From contig OX326960.1 in the NCBI GenBank assembly GCA_946800325.1, forward strand, positions 55,636,855-55,700,854: a stretch of DNA of 64,000 bases, read 5' to 3'. This DNA comes from Luzula sylvatica. Taxonomy: Eukaryota; Streptophyta; Magnoliopsida; Poales; Juncaceae. This document shows positions 1-10,515 of this stretch, piece after piece (within the stretch, counting starts at the first letter, position 1; each line of letters starts with the position of its first letter). Position numbers and translations under genes: made by a program. Under the pieces are notes generated by a model. It did not search any database. It was not told the origin of the DNA and was given only the letters and a program-made list of their open reading frames with translations.

Positions 1-446
1 TATTTCTTGTTAAAGAATTTATACTTTATTTCTTGTTAAAGAATTTATGATTTTAATTAAATGAACTAATTAAATTTATTTGTAATGATAAAAAAATGAA
101 TAATTTCGTGTAACGGACACAAAAATTACTGAATGAATTGAATGTTATATGTGTCAGAATTGATTAAATCGATATAGAAGGGAATCAATTTTTTTTTCTG
201 CAAAGCAAAATTTGACAAGACCTTGCACTGTGATAATTAAAGCAAAATTCTGAAAAGCAAAAAATAAAGCAAAAGTGATAAGATTCCTGAAATTATACAT
301 ATGGTTCAGGCTTTATGGTACATATGGTACATGTGGTAATTAAGTAAAAAATTTAGTGCTATTAAAAGAGTTGCAAACTTGTTTATTTTCTCCATATTCT
401 TCTGCTTCTTCTTCTTCTTCTTCTTCTTCTTCTTCTTCTTCTTTTC
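1..446. repeat. AT-rich flank of a transposon-derived ORF
   Basis: There is no gene here. Positions about 40-250 closely resemble 37676-37900, inside the TIR element at 37134-39335: the same order of motifs, including a TTTGACAAGACCTT block. This suggests that the ORF at 447 belongs to the same transposon family. A trinucleotide repeat lies just before the ORF. Confidence 0.5.
404..441. repeat. (TTC)n microsatellite
   Basis: About twelve TTC/CTT triplets run directly up to the start codon at 447. The tract would lie in the 5-prime leader of that ORF. Confidence 0.9.
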
Positions 447-1403
447 ATGGCTTCCAAATATAGAACCGACGAAGTGACAAATCGTTATTTATTTCGTAAT
501 AGGAGAGCCGGAAATAAATATCAGGCCTTCCTCGGTTCTCCGGTACTAGATTGTTTTCATTTCGTTCCACCAAGTCGTCCAAACCCCAACACCAATTTTA
601 TCACCGCGGAATTGGAAAATCGTTTATCTCATTGGAATCTTAATTTCCTAGTAGATTTCAAATATGTTTATTATGATATTGTTGTGCGGTTATTTTATGC
701 CAATGGTTGCATAGATGATCGTGGAAATTATAAGTCCTACCTATTTGGGAAAGAAATTATTGTTTCTCAAAGTCTTCTACGTGATTTATTTGATTTAGGG
801 GATTTCGGATTAGATGAATATGTTGGTGTGGATGAGGGTATGTCTCGGGGTGCTTACCTTCTATCGCCCCGTCCTTTTGTACTTTTTGTAGATCAAGCAA
901 ATATTATAAAGCATGTCACGAAAAGTTGGGAATTCACCTATCCCACTTTGTTTTATCCTAGTCTTAGGGGTATGTTTGATATTATTGATTGCATCGTGGT
1001 TCCACAAAAGCGTCACAATATTAACCTTATGAATGCTTATTATCTACGACACATATGGCATTTGGAAAAAAAAATCAACATCCCGTATGTCATTATCCAA
1101 CACATGAATAGCGTTGATAGTCACAGATTGTATTTTCCATATGGAAATATGATCACCAAAATATGCATTCATTTCGGGATAGAAATTCCATATGAAGAAA
1201 TTCGTATGCCATGTAAAAGAAGTGAAAACATTATTAGTCCAAATGGATTGAGAGAGTATGGACTACATCCTCACGTGAATGGTTGGTATATTCGAGATCC
1301 TTCCCCATTCTATATCCTTCCTCGTTTGGATGAGAATGGCAATGAGATACCGGGCACTGAAGCAATAAATTTCGTATCCCCAAATTTCTCTACAAGATCG
1401 TGA
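447..1403 (+). CDS. Putative plant transposon protein (318 aa)
   Basis: This is a single open frame of 318 residues with no introns. It is clearly homologous to the ORF at 50784-52187. Shared blocks in the same order are the LFRN-x3-AG segment near the N terminus, the LFYAN motif with a following SY-x-GKE/GED segment (residues about 80-105), a central segment with PYVIIQHMNS against PHLILSHMES (about 215), an FPYG/LPYG motif, and a GW-x-I-D/RD segment near the C terminus. Such proteins are known in plants as 'putative plant transposon protein' and ride on mobile elements; their biochemical role is unknown. The start is the first ATG after the TTC repeat. The neighbouring remnant at 1757-2355 on the other strand has a different plant mobile domain. 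It lacks the charged C-terminal tail of the 467-residue homologue. A host-domesticated gene is possible but not supported here. Confidence 0.7.
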   Translation: MASKYRTDEVTNRYLFRNRRAGNKYQAFLGSPVLDCFHFVPPSRPNPNTNFITAELENRLSHWNLNFLVDFKYVYYDIVVRLFYANGCIDDRGNYKSYLFGKEIIVSQSLLRDLFDLGDFGLDEYVGVDEGMSRGAYLLSPRPFVLFVDQANIIKHVTKSWEFTYPTLFYPSLRGMFDIIDCIVVPQKRHNINLMNAYYLRHIWHLEKKINIPYVIIQHMNSVDSHRLYFPYGNMITKICIHFGIEIPYEEIRMPCKRSENIISPNGLREYGLHPHVNGWYIRDPSPFYILPRLDENGNEIPGTEAINFVSPNFSTRS

Positions 1404-1756
1404 AGTTAGTTACGAGAATTAGTTCAAATTAGTTATATCCTTGAAATTAGTCGTATTCCGTATCAGTAGTAATGTATTTCGTATTTACAATTTCATGTAA
1501 TTTTTTAGTAGTGAAATTAGTTGTATTATTCAATTTCATGTAATTTTGTTTTTGTAGTTTGTATCAGTACTTTTGTCAGAAGTATCTAAATATAACTAGA
1601 ACCATCACAATATATATCATCACAATATAACTAGAACCATCACAATATCATCATAATACCATCACAATATCATCACAATAATAGTATAAAACAAACCATC
1701 AAAACATCACAATCATCTAAATGTCATCTCTCGGTGCATTTTGTGTGGGATCGAAA

Positions 1757-2355
1757 TTAGTCTGGATGACCGCCATACGAAGTACCGACACCACCATACG
1801 ATGTACCGACGCCACCACCAGAAGTACCGACGCCACCATACGAAGTACCGACGCCACCACCATATGGAGTCCCACCATACTCATTCTGAAAGCTGGTGTT
1901 CATGAAGTCCATAAAACCCGTCGTGCCATAATTCGGTCGCGAGGTGGAAACGTAGTCCGTGAATGGTGGTTGACGTGGAGGATCCATCGTGGGTGGAGCC
2001 GGTACGTCATCAATGTGAGAAAAGTTCAACGATAACTCATCAAGCAAAACCGTCATCCTACCACCCATCTGATCCAACATCATGCGACATGGACAAGTTG
2101 GGAGACAAGGCACGGATTGGGCCGAACGACGAATATCTAATTGTATCTCGTGGGCCTGTAATTATGAATGCAAATATTATATAACAAAAATACTTTAGAT
2201 GATTTTGACATGGACAAGTTGGACAATAAAATTAATAAATGATGACGTACCATGGATCGCATAAGTGGACCACTAGGTCGGAAGCCCACATCAGGACGAC
2301 TTATTTGGTTGATGATCCAACGTCTCGTAATTCGCCAATAACACCTCATATAATC
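1757..2355 (-). pseudogene. Plant-mobile-domain (MAIN-like) gene remnant, C-terminal exons
   Basis: Two exons can be read on the minus strand. The first, 2355-2251, has an acceptor CAG and a donor GTACGT, and encodes 35 residues including YWRITRRWI and a GFRPSGP segment, typical of the end of the plant mobile domain. The second, 2155-1757, has acceptor TTACAG and continues in frame with an AHEIQLDIRR segment. It ends in a Gly/Tyr-rich tail with repeated GVGTSYGG units. The intron is 95 nt. No upstream exons of the domain were found between 2356 and 4200, so the gene is 5-prime truncated. Plant mobile domain proteins are found both in host genes (MAIN, MAIL1) and in transposons. The setting here favours a transposon remnant. 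Confidence 0.55.
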
Positions 2356-2410
2356 CTGAAAATATACATGCGATTACGGGCCCACGAGATACAGTTAGAT
2401 ATTCGTAATT
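2123..2410. repeat. Inverted duplication of an exon start, about 35 bp arms
   Basis: The stretch at 2123-2160 recurs as its reverse complement at 2370-2408 with few changes (both contain GGCCCACGAGATACA on opposite strands). The left arm is the acceptor and start of the last exon of the plant-mobile-domain remnant. The two arms could form a hairpin. Confidence 0.6.
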
Positions 2411-2700
2411 TAAATGCATTTTTGGGAATTCCAACCCTAATTTGAACCCTAATTTAAATGAATTTTTTTTCTAATTTGAACCCTAATTTTTTTTTTCTAA
2501 TTTGAACCCTAATTTAAATGCATTTTTTTTTCTAATTTTGCAATTTTCTAATATGAACCCTAATTTTTTTTCTAATTTGAACCGTAATTTAAATACATTT
2601 TTTTTCCTAATTTTGCAATTTTCTAATTTCAACCCTAATTTTTTTTTTCTAATTCTAACCCTAACTCAATGGCATTTTTGTAATTATATTTTTCCAAAAA
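2405..2700. repeat. Degenerate tandem repeat, AACCCTAATTT type
   Basis: Short units built from TTTGAACCCTAATTT, T-runs and TTTAAATGCATTTT recur about eight times. The AACCCTAA cores look telomere-like, but they are separated by variable T-rich spacers, so this is not a telomeric array. No coding sequence is credible here. Confidence 0.7.
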
Positions 2701-2921
2701 AAATCCTAACTAAAAGAGTTCAATACAAAGCAAAATCTTTACCTTCAAATCGAAAATGAACAACCTTCAAATCTCTAATTTGAAATCACCAAAAAAATTT
2801 CCCAAATATCTGTCATTTCAAACAAAACAACACATATAATATCGAGTATATACAGATCTGAAAATAAATACGTCAAAAAATATGTACCACAACTCCACAA
2901 TCTTCACCAAATTGATTTTGA

Positions 2922-3025
2922 AGAAGGAAAAAAAAAATTTGAAGAGGGAAGAAGAAAACCGAGAAGGAAGAAGAAGAAAAAAAGGAAAGAGAAAGAGAAA
3001 GAAAAAGAAAAAGAAAGAGAGGACG
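2922..3025. repeat. Purine-rich low-complexity tract
   Basis: GAAGAAG and GAAAGA units fill this stretch. The open frames across it are compositional artefacts. Confidence 0.85.
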
Positions 3026-3044
3026 GTGCGAATTTGGAAGTATT

Positions 3045-3175
3045 TGCAAGGCGCACTTCCATACACCGCTTGGCGCTGTACCATACCCCGCCTAGGGACA
3101 CGTGACACGGTTTGGAAGAAAGGCGCTAAACCATACCCCGCCTAGCGCTGTTCCATACATCGCCTTGCTTTAAAG
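3045..3175. repeat. Short diverged repeats with CCATACCCCGCCTAG cores
   Basis: The phrase GGCGCTgtaCCATACCCCGCCTAG and relatives (CCATACACCGCTTGGCGCTG, CCATACATCGCCTTG) occur about four times. The function is unknown. They lie just right of the transposon remnants. Confidence 0.55.
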
Positions 3176-3199
3176 CCCAGATTAACGGTCCAATTAGCA

Positions 3200-4202
3200 A
3201 TTTATTTCTGTTTAAGGAAAAGGTGCCGAATGGTTGCTCGCCCAGCGCTGTTTGGTTCCCCGCAAAAGATATTTTTGGAATTATGTTCAAAACATGGTTA
3301 TTTGGTGAATATTGTTTTCAAACATGGTCAGTACAGTAAAATTTCCGTGAACAAACTATTCCAAACTATTCCTGTAAATTTATTTCTTTTCAGTGATAGA
3401 TAAATATGAAAGGACTCAAATGCCCTTTAGCCCGCCTTAGACTGCCAATGACTAAAATGCTAGGGCATCAAATTGGAATGAATAATATATATATATATAT
3501 AAATGCAGGGGTTCCTGCAAATTACCCCTTGTTTAACTATTTGTTTATACTTTTTCCAGTTTGGAGAAATTATGGACATACCTAAGACTACATCACTTGC
3601 AAGTTGCAAGACTCATCAAGGACATTTGGCATAGTGGCCTCTCAATCATGTTAATTACTTAATTTTAGAATAATTCATGGATCAAGGGGAATAATCATAA
3701 TATACTTTTTCTTTAATTTCCTTTTTTTTTTTTTATAGAAAATCATGCATATTTTTTCATTGATAATATTTTCAATTTATTTATGATTGGTTTATTTGGT
3801 GTTGGGAAAATAAAGAAATAAAATTCTTCAACATATTATTACTCTGGAAATGAAATGTATAAACATTATGTCATGGATGTGCTGCTAAATTTTATTTATG
3901 CATATAATTTCAGTTGTTAATTATAAATATGAAAAATATAATTATTTTTTTGTAATCTTATTTTATGTTTTTACCGTTGTCAGTATCATAATTAGAAGGT
4001 CACTTAAGTCCATTGATATAATGAAAATAATAGTATATTGAATCACTTGTCCTTGTCCTTTCTAAACCCTAAACCGAGTTGCAACAGTTTTCCTTGCCCT
4101 TTCCAAAATCTAACAACAGAGTTTCAATGGAATAAGATTCAACTTAAGATCTCCAGTTCTCCTCCTCCGTCCACCAGAGAAGGTCAGTGATTGAGGCCAT
4201 AA
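3200..4202. other. AT-rich intergenic DNA, upstream of the PPR gene
   Basis: I see no gene or clear repeat here except a short (AT)n at about 3488. The right part would be the promoter and leader of the PPR gene. Confidence 0.5.
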
Positions 4203-5215
4203 ATGGCTCCGCCAGCACCGCCAATGGCGGTATCTCCGGCGCGTCTCCACAAACTAATCGCCGCTCAATCAAATCCACTGCTTGCTAAGGAGCTCCTCCA
4301 TCTCTACCTCTCCTCCTCCTCCTCCTCCTCCTCCAGGGCGCCTCCTCATCCCTCTACTCTTCATTCTCTTGCTATACGCTTGGCCCAATCTTCTCATCCT
4401 TCTCTCTCCCTCTCTATCCTCCCTCTTTTCTCCTCGCCTCCCCCTTCCCTTCTCTCCTCTCTCTCCCTCATTTTCTCTCGCATCTCCCGCCCAAACCTCC
4501 TCTTTTCTCTCCTCCCCCATTTCTCCCGTCTCCCGCCCACCATACATTCTTACAACTATCTCATTCTAGCTTTCTCTCGTACCTGCCATCTCGCCTTTTC
4601 AATCTCCCTCTTCAACCGTCTTTCTTCCCTCAATCTCTCTCCGAACGGTACAACGTACCGGGTTCTCACGCAAGCCCTTTGTCGCAAAGGACAGGTACGA
4701 ACTGCCGAGTCATTGCTTAACGAAATGATGCATAAAGGCATTCCACCAGACCCATTTGCATATACAACCGTGCTGAATAGCTTGTGCAGAAAGAAGAGAT
4801 TACGCGAGGCTTACAGACTTCTGTGCAGGATGAAACCGAGAGGGTGCGATCCCGATATTTCTCATTACAACACAGTGATTGTTGGTTTTTGTCGTGAGGG
4901 AAGACCAGTCGATGCGTGCAAGGTGTTGATGATATGTCTGAGAAAGGAGTCGAACCGAATTTGGTGTCGTATACCTCGGTTATTCACGGGCTGTGTGTTT
5001 GTGGAGTTTTGGATAAGGCAGAGGGGTATTTAGACGAGATGGTAAGAAAAGGACTCGTGCCGCATTTTTCAGTTTTTCATGCACTGATTAAGGGTTTATG
5101 CGAAGTTGGAAAGGCGGTGGAGGCTTCAAGGGTTTTAGAAAAAATGCTCGAGCTAGGTTTGAGCCCTCATTTGGAAACTTGGTACTTGATAGCACGCAAT
5201 GTGTGTACAAACTGA
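4203..5215 (+). pseudogene. PPR protein, At4g01400-like, with a frameshift
   Basis: This is a P-class pentatricopeptide repeat gene. Plant PPR proteins bind organellar RNA. The start MAPPAPPMAVSPARLHKLIA resembles the N terminus of Arabidopsis At4g01400 (SPARLQKLIASQSDPLLAKE). The PPR part, from about residue 115 (HSYNYLILAF), contains helical repeats of about 35 residues with typical phrases such as TTVLNSLCRK, HYNTVIVGFCREG and SVIHGLCVCG. The frame opened at 4203 runs out of register at 4926-4928, where one base seems lost after AAG GTG TT. The PPR homology then continues in another frame (DDMSEKGVEPNLVSY...) to the stop at 5213-5215. Without repair the product would have 276 residues with a nonsense tail. 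It also ends about 60-90 residues earlier than the Arabidopsis protein. It may be a pseudogene or a sequencing error; membership of the family is sure, the orthology less so. Confidence 0.8.
4316..4335. repeat. (TCC)n within the PPR gene
   Basis: Seven TCC triplets encode a serine run near residue 40 of the PPR protein. Confidence 0.85.
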
Positions 5216-5727
5216 TTCTCAGGGATACGATACGGTATTTGAACAAATTGAATATCATGTTTACACTTTACATATTACTATATTAGTAAATATTATTTCG
5301 GGTATTCAACAAATATTACAAGAATCCCCTATCTTGACCTATATATTATTACTTTGTTTTATTTTCTTACCAAGTAATTGAGCTTGTCTATCTTGTTCGA
5401 AATAACTATCGATATTGTAGTTAGAAAAACTGTTTTTAGCCCGTTGTCTCTTGTGCCGATTATTATGGTTGTATTTCTTTGAATATTCGAAATGTATATA
5501 TTTTTTTTTAATTCCATGGAGAATTTCGATTTTCTATTGAATTTGGGATTGTTTGATGGTTCGGGTGAATTGCTATCTTCCTTTTCTGTAATAAAAAGAT
5601 AATTAATGGAGAAATACAAAATTCATTAATAGTTAAAGACTAAAGCTGAATGGATCTTTTAAGCATGATTGAGATTCATTAATAGTTAAAGACAAAATTC
5701 ATTAATTGTATTTGTGTTGTTGTGTGG
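5216..5727. other. AT-rich intergenic DNA
   Basis: No gene is visible. A 20-bp direct repeat (ATTCATTAATAGTTAAAGAC) occurs at 5621 and again near 5672. Confidence 0.6.
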
Positions 5728-6425
5728 AGGTGGCGAGCCAAGAGACGTATGGGACGTTAGGAGCGATAGTGAAAAGACGAACAGGAAACAAACAAGTTGG
5801 GTTTCTGACGAATCGCCACGTGGCGGTTGATTTGGATTATCCGAATCAAAAATTGTTCCACCAGTTACGGCCCAATTTGGGTCCCGGGTTTATTTGGGCG
5901 CTGTTGAAAGAGCCACGTCATTCATCACTGACGATGTCTGGTACGGCATCTACACTGGTACCAACCCTGGTATGCAAATTTTTTTAACATACTTTTTTCC
6001 TTTTTGAAAATGGTATATTGGGTTGAGAAATGGTATAATTATAGAGACGTTTGTGAGGGCGGACGGGGCGTTTATTCCAGTCGCGGATGATTTCGACATA
6101 TTTACGCTGACTCCCCTTGTGAAAGGTATTGGGGAAATTGGAGATGTGAAAATAATCGATCTTCAATCTCCAATTAGTTCTGTGATTGGAAGAAAAGTCT
6201 ACAAAGTTGGTCGTAGGTCCGGCCTCACCTCCGGTAAAGGGCATTTTCGTAATTTTCAAAACTATTATGGATTCATTTGATCTTTGCAAAATTTAAATTG
6301 TTTTTCTTTCGGTACGAAAGGTACGGTGATGGCGTACGCATTAGAATACAATGACGAGAAAGGAATATGTTTTTTCACGGACTTGCTCGTAGTGGGCGAA
6401 AATCATCAAACTTTCGATTTGGAAG
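5728..6425 (+). pseudogene. NARROW LEAF 1-like trypsin-fold protein, truncated and frameshifted
   Basis: The family is the plant NAL1-like proteins with a trypsin-like serine/cysteine protease fold, which affect leaf and vein development in rice. Three exons are recognisable. Exon a, 5728-5969, reads ETYGTLGAIVK...GFLTNRHVAVDLDYPNQK, containing the conserved His region. Exon b, 6045-6233, reads ETFVRADGAFIPVADDFD...GDVKIIDLQSPI...KVGRRSGL. Exon c, 6321-6425, reads TVMAYALEYNDEKGICFFTD...VVGENHQTFDLE. The introns at 5970-6044 and 6234-6320 keep GT and AG ends. Two lesions are visible. One base is missing near 5886-5889 (after CCCGGG), which shifts the rest of exon a. The coding match also stops at 6425, just before the GDSGS active-site segment expected next, where a 53-bp repeat begins. 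N-terminal exons are absent. This is a captured or decayed internal fragment, not a working gene. Confidence 0.85.
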
Positions 6426-6762
6426 TCTTTTTCTGCCCTCTCTCCTTCGCCATATACCTCTCTCTCCTTCGCCATACCTCTTTTTCTGCCCTCTCTCCTT
6501 CGCCATATACCTCTCTCTCCTTCGCCATACCTCTTTTTCTGCCCTCTCTCCTTCGCCATATACCTCTCTCTCCTTCGCCATACCTCTTTTTCTGCCCTCT
6601 CTCCTTCGCCATATACCTCTCTCTCCTTCCCAGACCTCTTTTTCTGCCCTCTCTCCTTCGCCATATACCTCTCTCTCCTTCCCAGACCTCTTTTTCTGCC
6701 CTCTCTCCTTCGCCATATACCTCTCTCTCCTTCGCCATACCTCTCTCCTTCGCCATCTACAG
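6426..6762. repeat. 53-bp pyrimidine-rich tandem repeat, about six copies
   Basis: Unit starts (TCTTTTTCTGCCC) are at 6426, 6479, 6532, 6585, 6637 and 6689, giving periods of 53, 53, 53, 52 and 52. Each unit contains two CTCTCTCCTTCGCCATA sub-units. Long open frames on both strands across the array result from its periodicity. It replaces the expected continuation of the NAL1-like pseudogene. Confidence 0.95.
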
Positions 6763-6864
6763 CAGGAGAAACAAGGAAGTTGGAGAAGGAGGAACTCAGG
6801 CGTGTACCAGGAACTCACGAAACAGGTTCTTTTTCCTCCCATATTTTGTTCTACACCTCTCGCT

Positions 6865-8050
6865 CTAATCTCGTTTTTTTCCTCCCATTTTTCTTTCCAG
6901 ATTTTTTTGGTGAAACAAGGAAGTTGGAGAAGTGAAGGAACTCGCGAAGCTTGTCGTGAAGAAAGACGAACCTGTTCCGTCCCTCTAATCAGATTTTCGA
7001 AGGTAATTTATTGAGCTTGTCGTGAAGAAACAAAGTAGTTTTAGGATCTCTCTTTTTTTTACTGTTATAATTTTGGTTTTGTATTTTCGAATTTTTGAAT
7101 TTTAAATCCTTGTTTTTTCAATTTTTTTACTGATTTTTTCTGAGATATTTTATTGCTGTTCTTTCTGATATTTTTTATTTTTATATTTTGGAATTTGTGT
7201 ATTTTATTGCTCTCTTGTTTCATTTTTTTAAATACCTTTTTCGAAATTTTAATCAATTCCCAATTTTAATCATTTTTTCCTTTTTTTTGACATGTCTTAA
7301 CTATTTTTTCCTATTTGGAAAATGTATTTATATTTTAATACCCTGAAAATTTTTTTCCCTGATTTTTATCAAAAAAATTTCCTTGATTTTTATCATTTTT
7401 TAATCATTTTTCCCTGATTTTTATCAATTTTTTTTGTTATTTTTGGCTTGTTTTTTTATTTTATTTACTGTTGGTTTTTCTTTTTTTTATTCACAATTTT
7501 TAGGTGTTTTTGTTTACTGTTGGGTTTTTGTTATTTTTTTTACAGATTTTCATTCACAGATTTTTTACCCTAATCTCGTTTTTTTCCTCCCATTTTTCTT
7601 TCCAAATTTTTTTGGTGAAACAAGGAAGTTGGAGAAGTGAAGGAGCGAAGCTTGTCGTGAAGAAAGAAGAACCTGTTCCGTCCCTCTCATAAGATTTTCG
7701 AAGGTAATTTAGTGAACTTGATAATTTATTAATTGTAGTTTTAGGATCTCTCTCTTTTTACTGTTATATTTTGGTTTTGTATTTTCGAATTTTTGAATTT
7801 TAAATCCTTGTTTTTTCAATTCTTTTACTGATTTTTTCTGAGATATTTTATTGCTGTTCATTCTGATATTTTTTATTTTTTTATTTTGGAATTTGTGTAT
7901 TTTATTGCTCTCTTGTTTCATTTTTTTAAATACCTTTTTCGAAATTTTAATCAATTCCCAATTTTAATCATTTTTTCCTTTTTTTGACATTTCTTAACTA
8001 TTTTTTTTCCTATTTGGAAAATTTATTTATATTTTAATACCCTGAAAAAA
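6865..8050. repeat. Direct duplication of about 480 bp, offset about 700 bp
   Basis: The stretch 6865-7350 recurs at 7570-8050. Anchors are CTAATCTCGTTTTTTTCC (6865 and 7570), AAACAAGGAAGTTGGAGAAG, TTAGGATCTCTC (7041 and 7741) and CCCTGAAAA (7341 and 8041). Part of the first copy also matches 6765-6800. The unit is T-rich and shows no coding content. Confidence 0.9.
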
Positions 8051-8665
8051 ATTGCTTGACAGTTCTATTTTTAATTGTTTGACAGTTCTATTTTTAATTT
8101 TTGACAGTTTTATTTTTAATTGTTTTTGACAGTTTTATTTTTCACTGTTTTTGCGTTTTTATATTTTTGACAGATCTGAGTTTATTATAATTTCCAATTA
8201 ATTTTTTTTCCTTATTAATTCTTTTTGCAGGTATTGCTTGACAATTTGAGTTTCGGCACAACTACAATGCCGAAGTCTTGGCAAAATTGGAATATCGGAG
8301 TTCACATTTGTTCGGAATAAAGGTTAATGTTTCCATTTTTTTATTTCATTATTTGATGATAGATGTATATTTCATAGACAAAGTTTCGATATAATTTTAG
8401 TTTAGGATAAATTTAGTTTGTAGTTTTTAGGATTTAGGATTTAGAATTTAGGGTATATGAACTATATATTGTAAGGATAGTTTAAGGCCGATATGCGTAA
8501 TTTTTATAATAAAAGTTGTATAATATCGATATAGAATAATTTAGTTCTCATTTATCTGAGGATGATATATAAATTGTACAATATCGGTACAAAAAAATTG
8601 CGGCTCCGATCATCTAGGGATGAATTCATTTAGGTCTTTCCTTCTCTTTCATCTAGGCATCGTCC
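8051..8665. other. T-rich DNA, no gene seen
   Basis: Short repeats of TTTGACAGTTTTATTTTTAATTG occur at 8055-8175. A possible acceptor TTTTTGCAG at 8221-8231 precedes a short GC-balanced stretch to 8320 that could be an exon, but no protein was recognised. Confidence 0.4.
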
Positions 8666-8855
8666 ATGCAGCAACAACCACCCCAGATGTATCGCCCGAT
8701 TCCGTCTACCCAGCAAACTAATTGGCCGGTACGTCCTACATTTTAAATGATTATTTTAATTTTAATAGAAATTTTAATGGTAATACATGTTATATTATTT
8801 TAAGGATCTTACGACGAACCAGTTTTTCCCTCCTGATGATCCGGCGAATTTTTAG
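8666..8855 (+). other. Possible 37-codon spliced ORF inside the CACTA-type element
   Basis: An ATG at 8666 opens MQQQPPQMYRPIPSTQQTNWP, followed by a donor GTACGT at 8729. After an acceptor TTTAAG the frame continues at 8805 with DLTTNQFFPPDDPANF and a stop at 8853-8855. The splice sites fit and the composition differs from the flanks. It may be the last exons of a transposon gene, because it lies upstream of a CACTA-type 3-prime end. The family is not recognised. Confidence 0.3.
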
Positions 8856-8977
8856 TTTTGTATGCGTTTCTTTGACAATGTAGTAGAATTTATTTGTTTA
8901 GGATTATGTCGGAATTTTTAGTTTTGTATGCGTTTCTTTGACAATGTAGTAGAATTTATTTGTTTAGGATTATGTCG
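8846..8977. repeat. Perfect 66-bp tandem duplication
   Basis: The units 8846-8911 and 8912-8977 (GAATTTTTAGTTTTGTATGC...) are identical by eye, which points to a recent duplication. Confidence 0.95.
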
Positions 8978-9163
8978 TGAACTTATTTGTGTTATGTTTA
9001 TGTCGTGTGACTTATTCGTGTTCTTTTTATGTCGTACTTATATGTGTTATTCTGTATCGTTGATTGTTGTTGGACTTATTTTGTATTGTAGGATTTCTAA
9101 ATAATATTAATTTAATTAATATATTATATATAATTTAATTAATACATAATATATATATTTTGT

Positions 9164-9744
<581 letters not shown>

Positions 9745-10515
9745 CTTGTGACAATGAAAGCACGTCTCATCCTTGGATTTCTCCTTTCCCCTTTTATTCG
9801 GCTTCGAACGTTTCTTAGCCGAACCGCCCTTGGACTTTGATCTCTTACGATCCTTATTCTGAATTGTGAGAACATTTCCGGCAACTCTTGCCCTGTTCTC
9901 TCCGGACGACTTTAACGTCTCCGATTCAAAATTCTTGAGCATTCCGTGAAGCTCCGGGATCGTCTTATCCATCGAATGCATGTGATAGTTAGTCACGAAC
10001 GGAGAAAACATTGGAGGAAGTGCACACAAGATCAAATCTTGTTGCATAATCTTCGACAATTTCTCTCCTAGCTTCTCAAGACGGTCTATGAGAGCTTGCA
10101 CCTTCAAAACGTGAGTACTCACTGAAGACCCCGAAGGCATCTTGCAGTTTACTAACTCCTTGAGCGTACTGAACCGTTCAATACGCTCCTGCTCTTGGAA
10201 CATTTCCTTGAGCACAACGTCTATGATGTGCGCATCCGACTCCTCAAACTGCTTTTGAAGACTAGCGTCCATACATGCCAACATGAGGCACGTAACATCA
10301 TTTGAGTCCTTCTTAAGTTTCTCAAACGCGGCCTTTTCTTCGGCCGTAGCATCGGGGCCCGGTTCTACTAGTTCCGTATCCAATACGTGACTCTTGCCCT
10401 CTTGCCTGAGAACTATTCTCAGGTTTCGGTGCCAGTCAAAATAGTTCCGACCCACTAGCTTATCCTTTTCTAACGTCGATCTAATCGACATGGTGTTGGT
10501 GTTACTAGAAGACAT
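9745..10515 (-). pseudogene. Ty1/Copia gag, cut in the zinc knuckle
   Basis: The reading frame starts at 10515 (MSSSNTNTMSIRS) and encodes a Copia nucleocapsid precursor. It has LVGRNYFDWHRNLRIVLRQ near residue 20, a helical middle part with LMLACMDASLQKQFE, FSTLKELVNCKM and MHSMDKTIPELHGML, and a basic stretch KRSKSKGGSAKKRSKPNKRG before CFHCHK. CFHCHK is the first half of a CCHC zinc knuckle. The remaining GH-x4-C half is absent because the CACTA-type end begins exactly there. The gene is upright within the minus-strand Copia element whose LTR is at 12083-13081. A degenerate relative is at 46700-47330. Confidence 0.9.

Noticed and set aside
2405..2700. Telomere-like AACCCTAA repeats
   Set aside because: Spacers are irregular and T-rich; there is no run of consecutive telomere units.
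6341..7014. Overlapping open frames of 107-215 codons on both strands
   Set aside because: They run through the 53-bp tandem repeat, whose periodicity keeps frames open; no protein homology beyond the NAL1 fragment.
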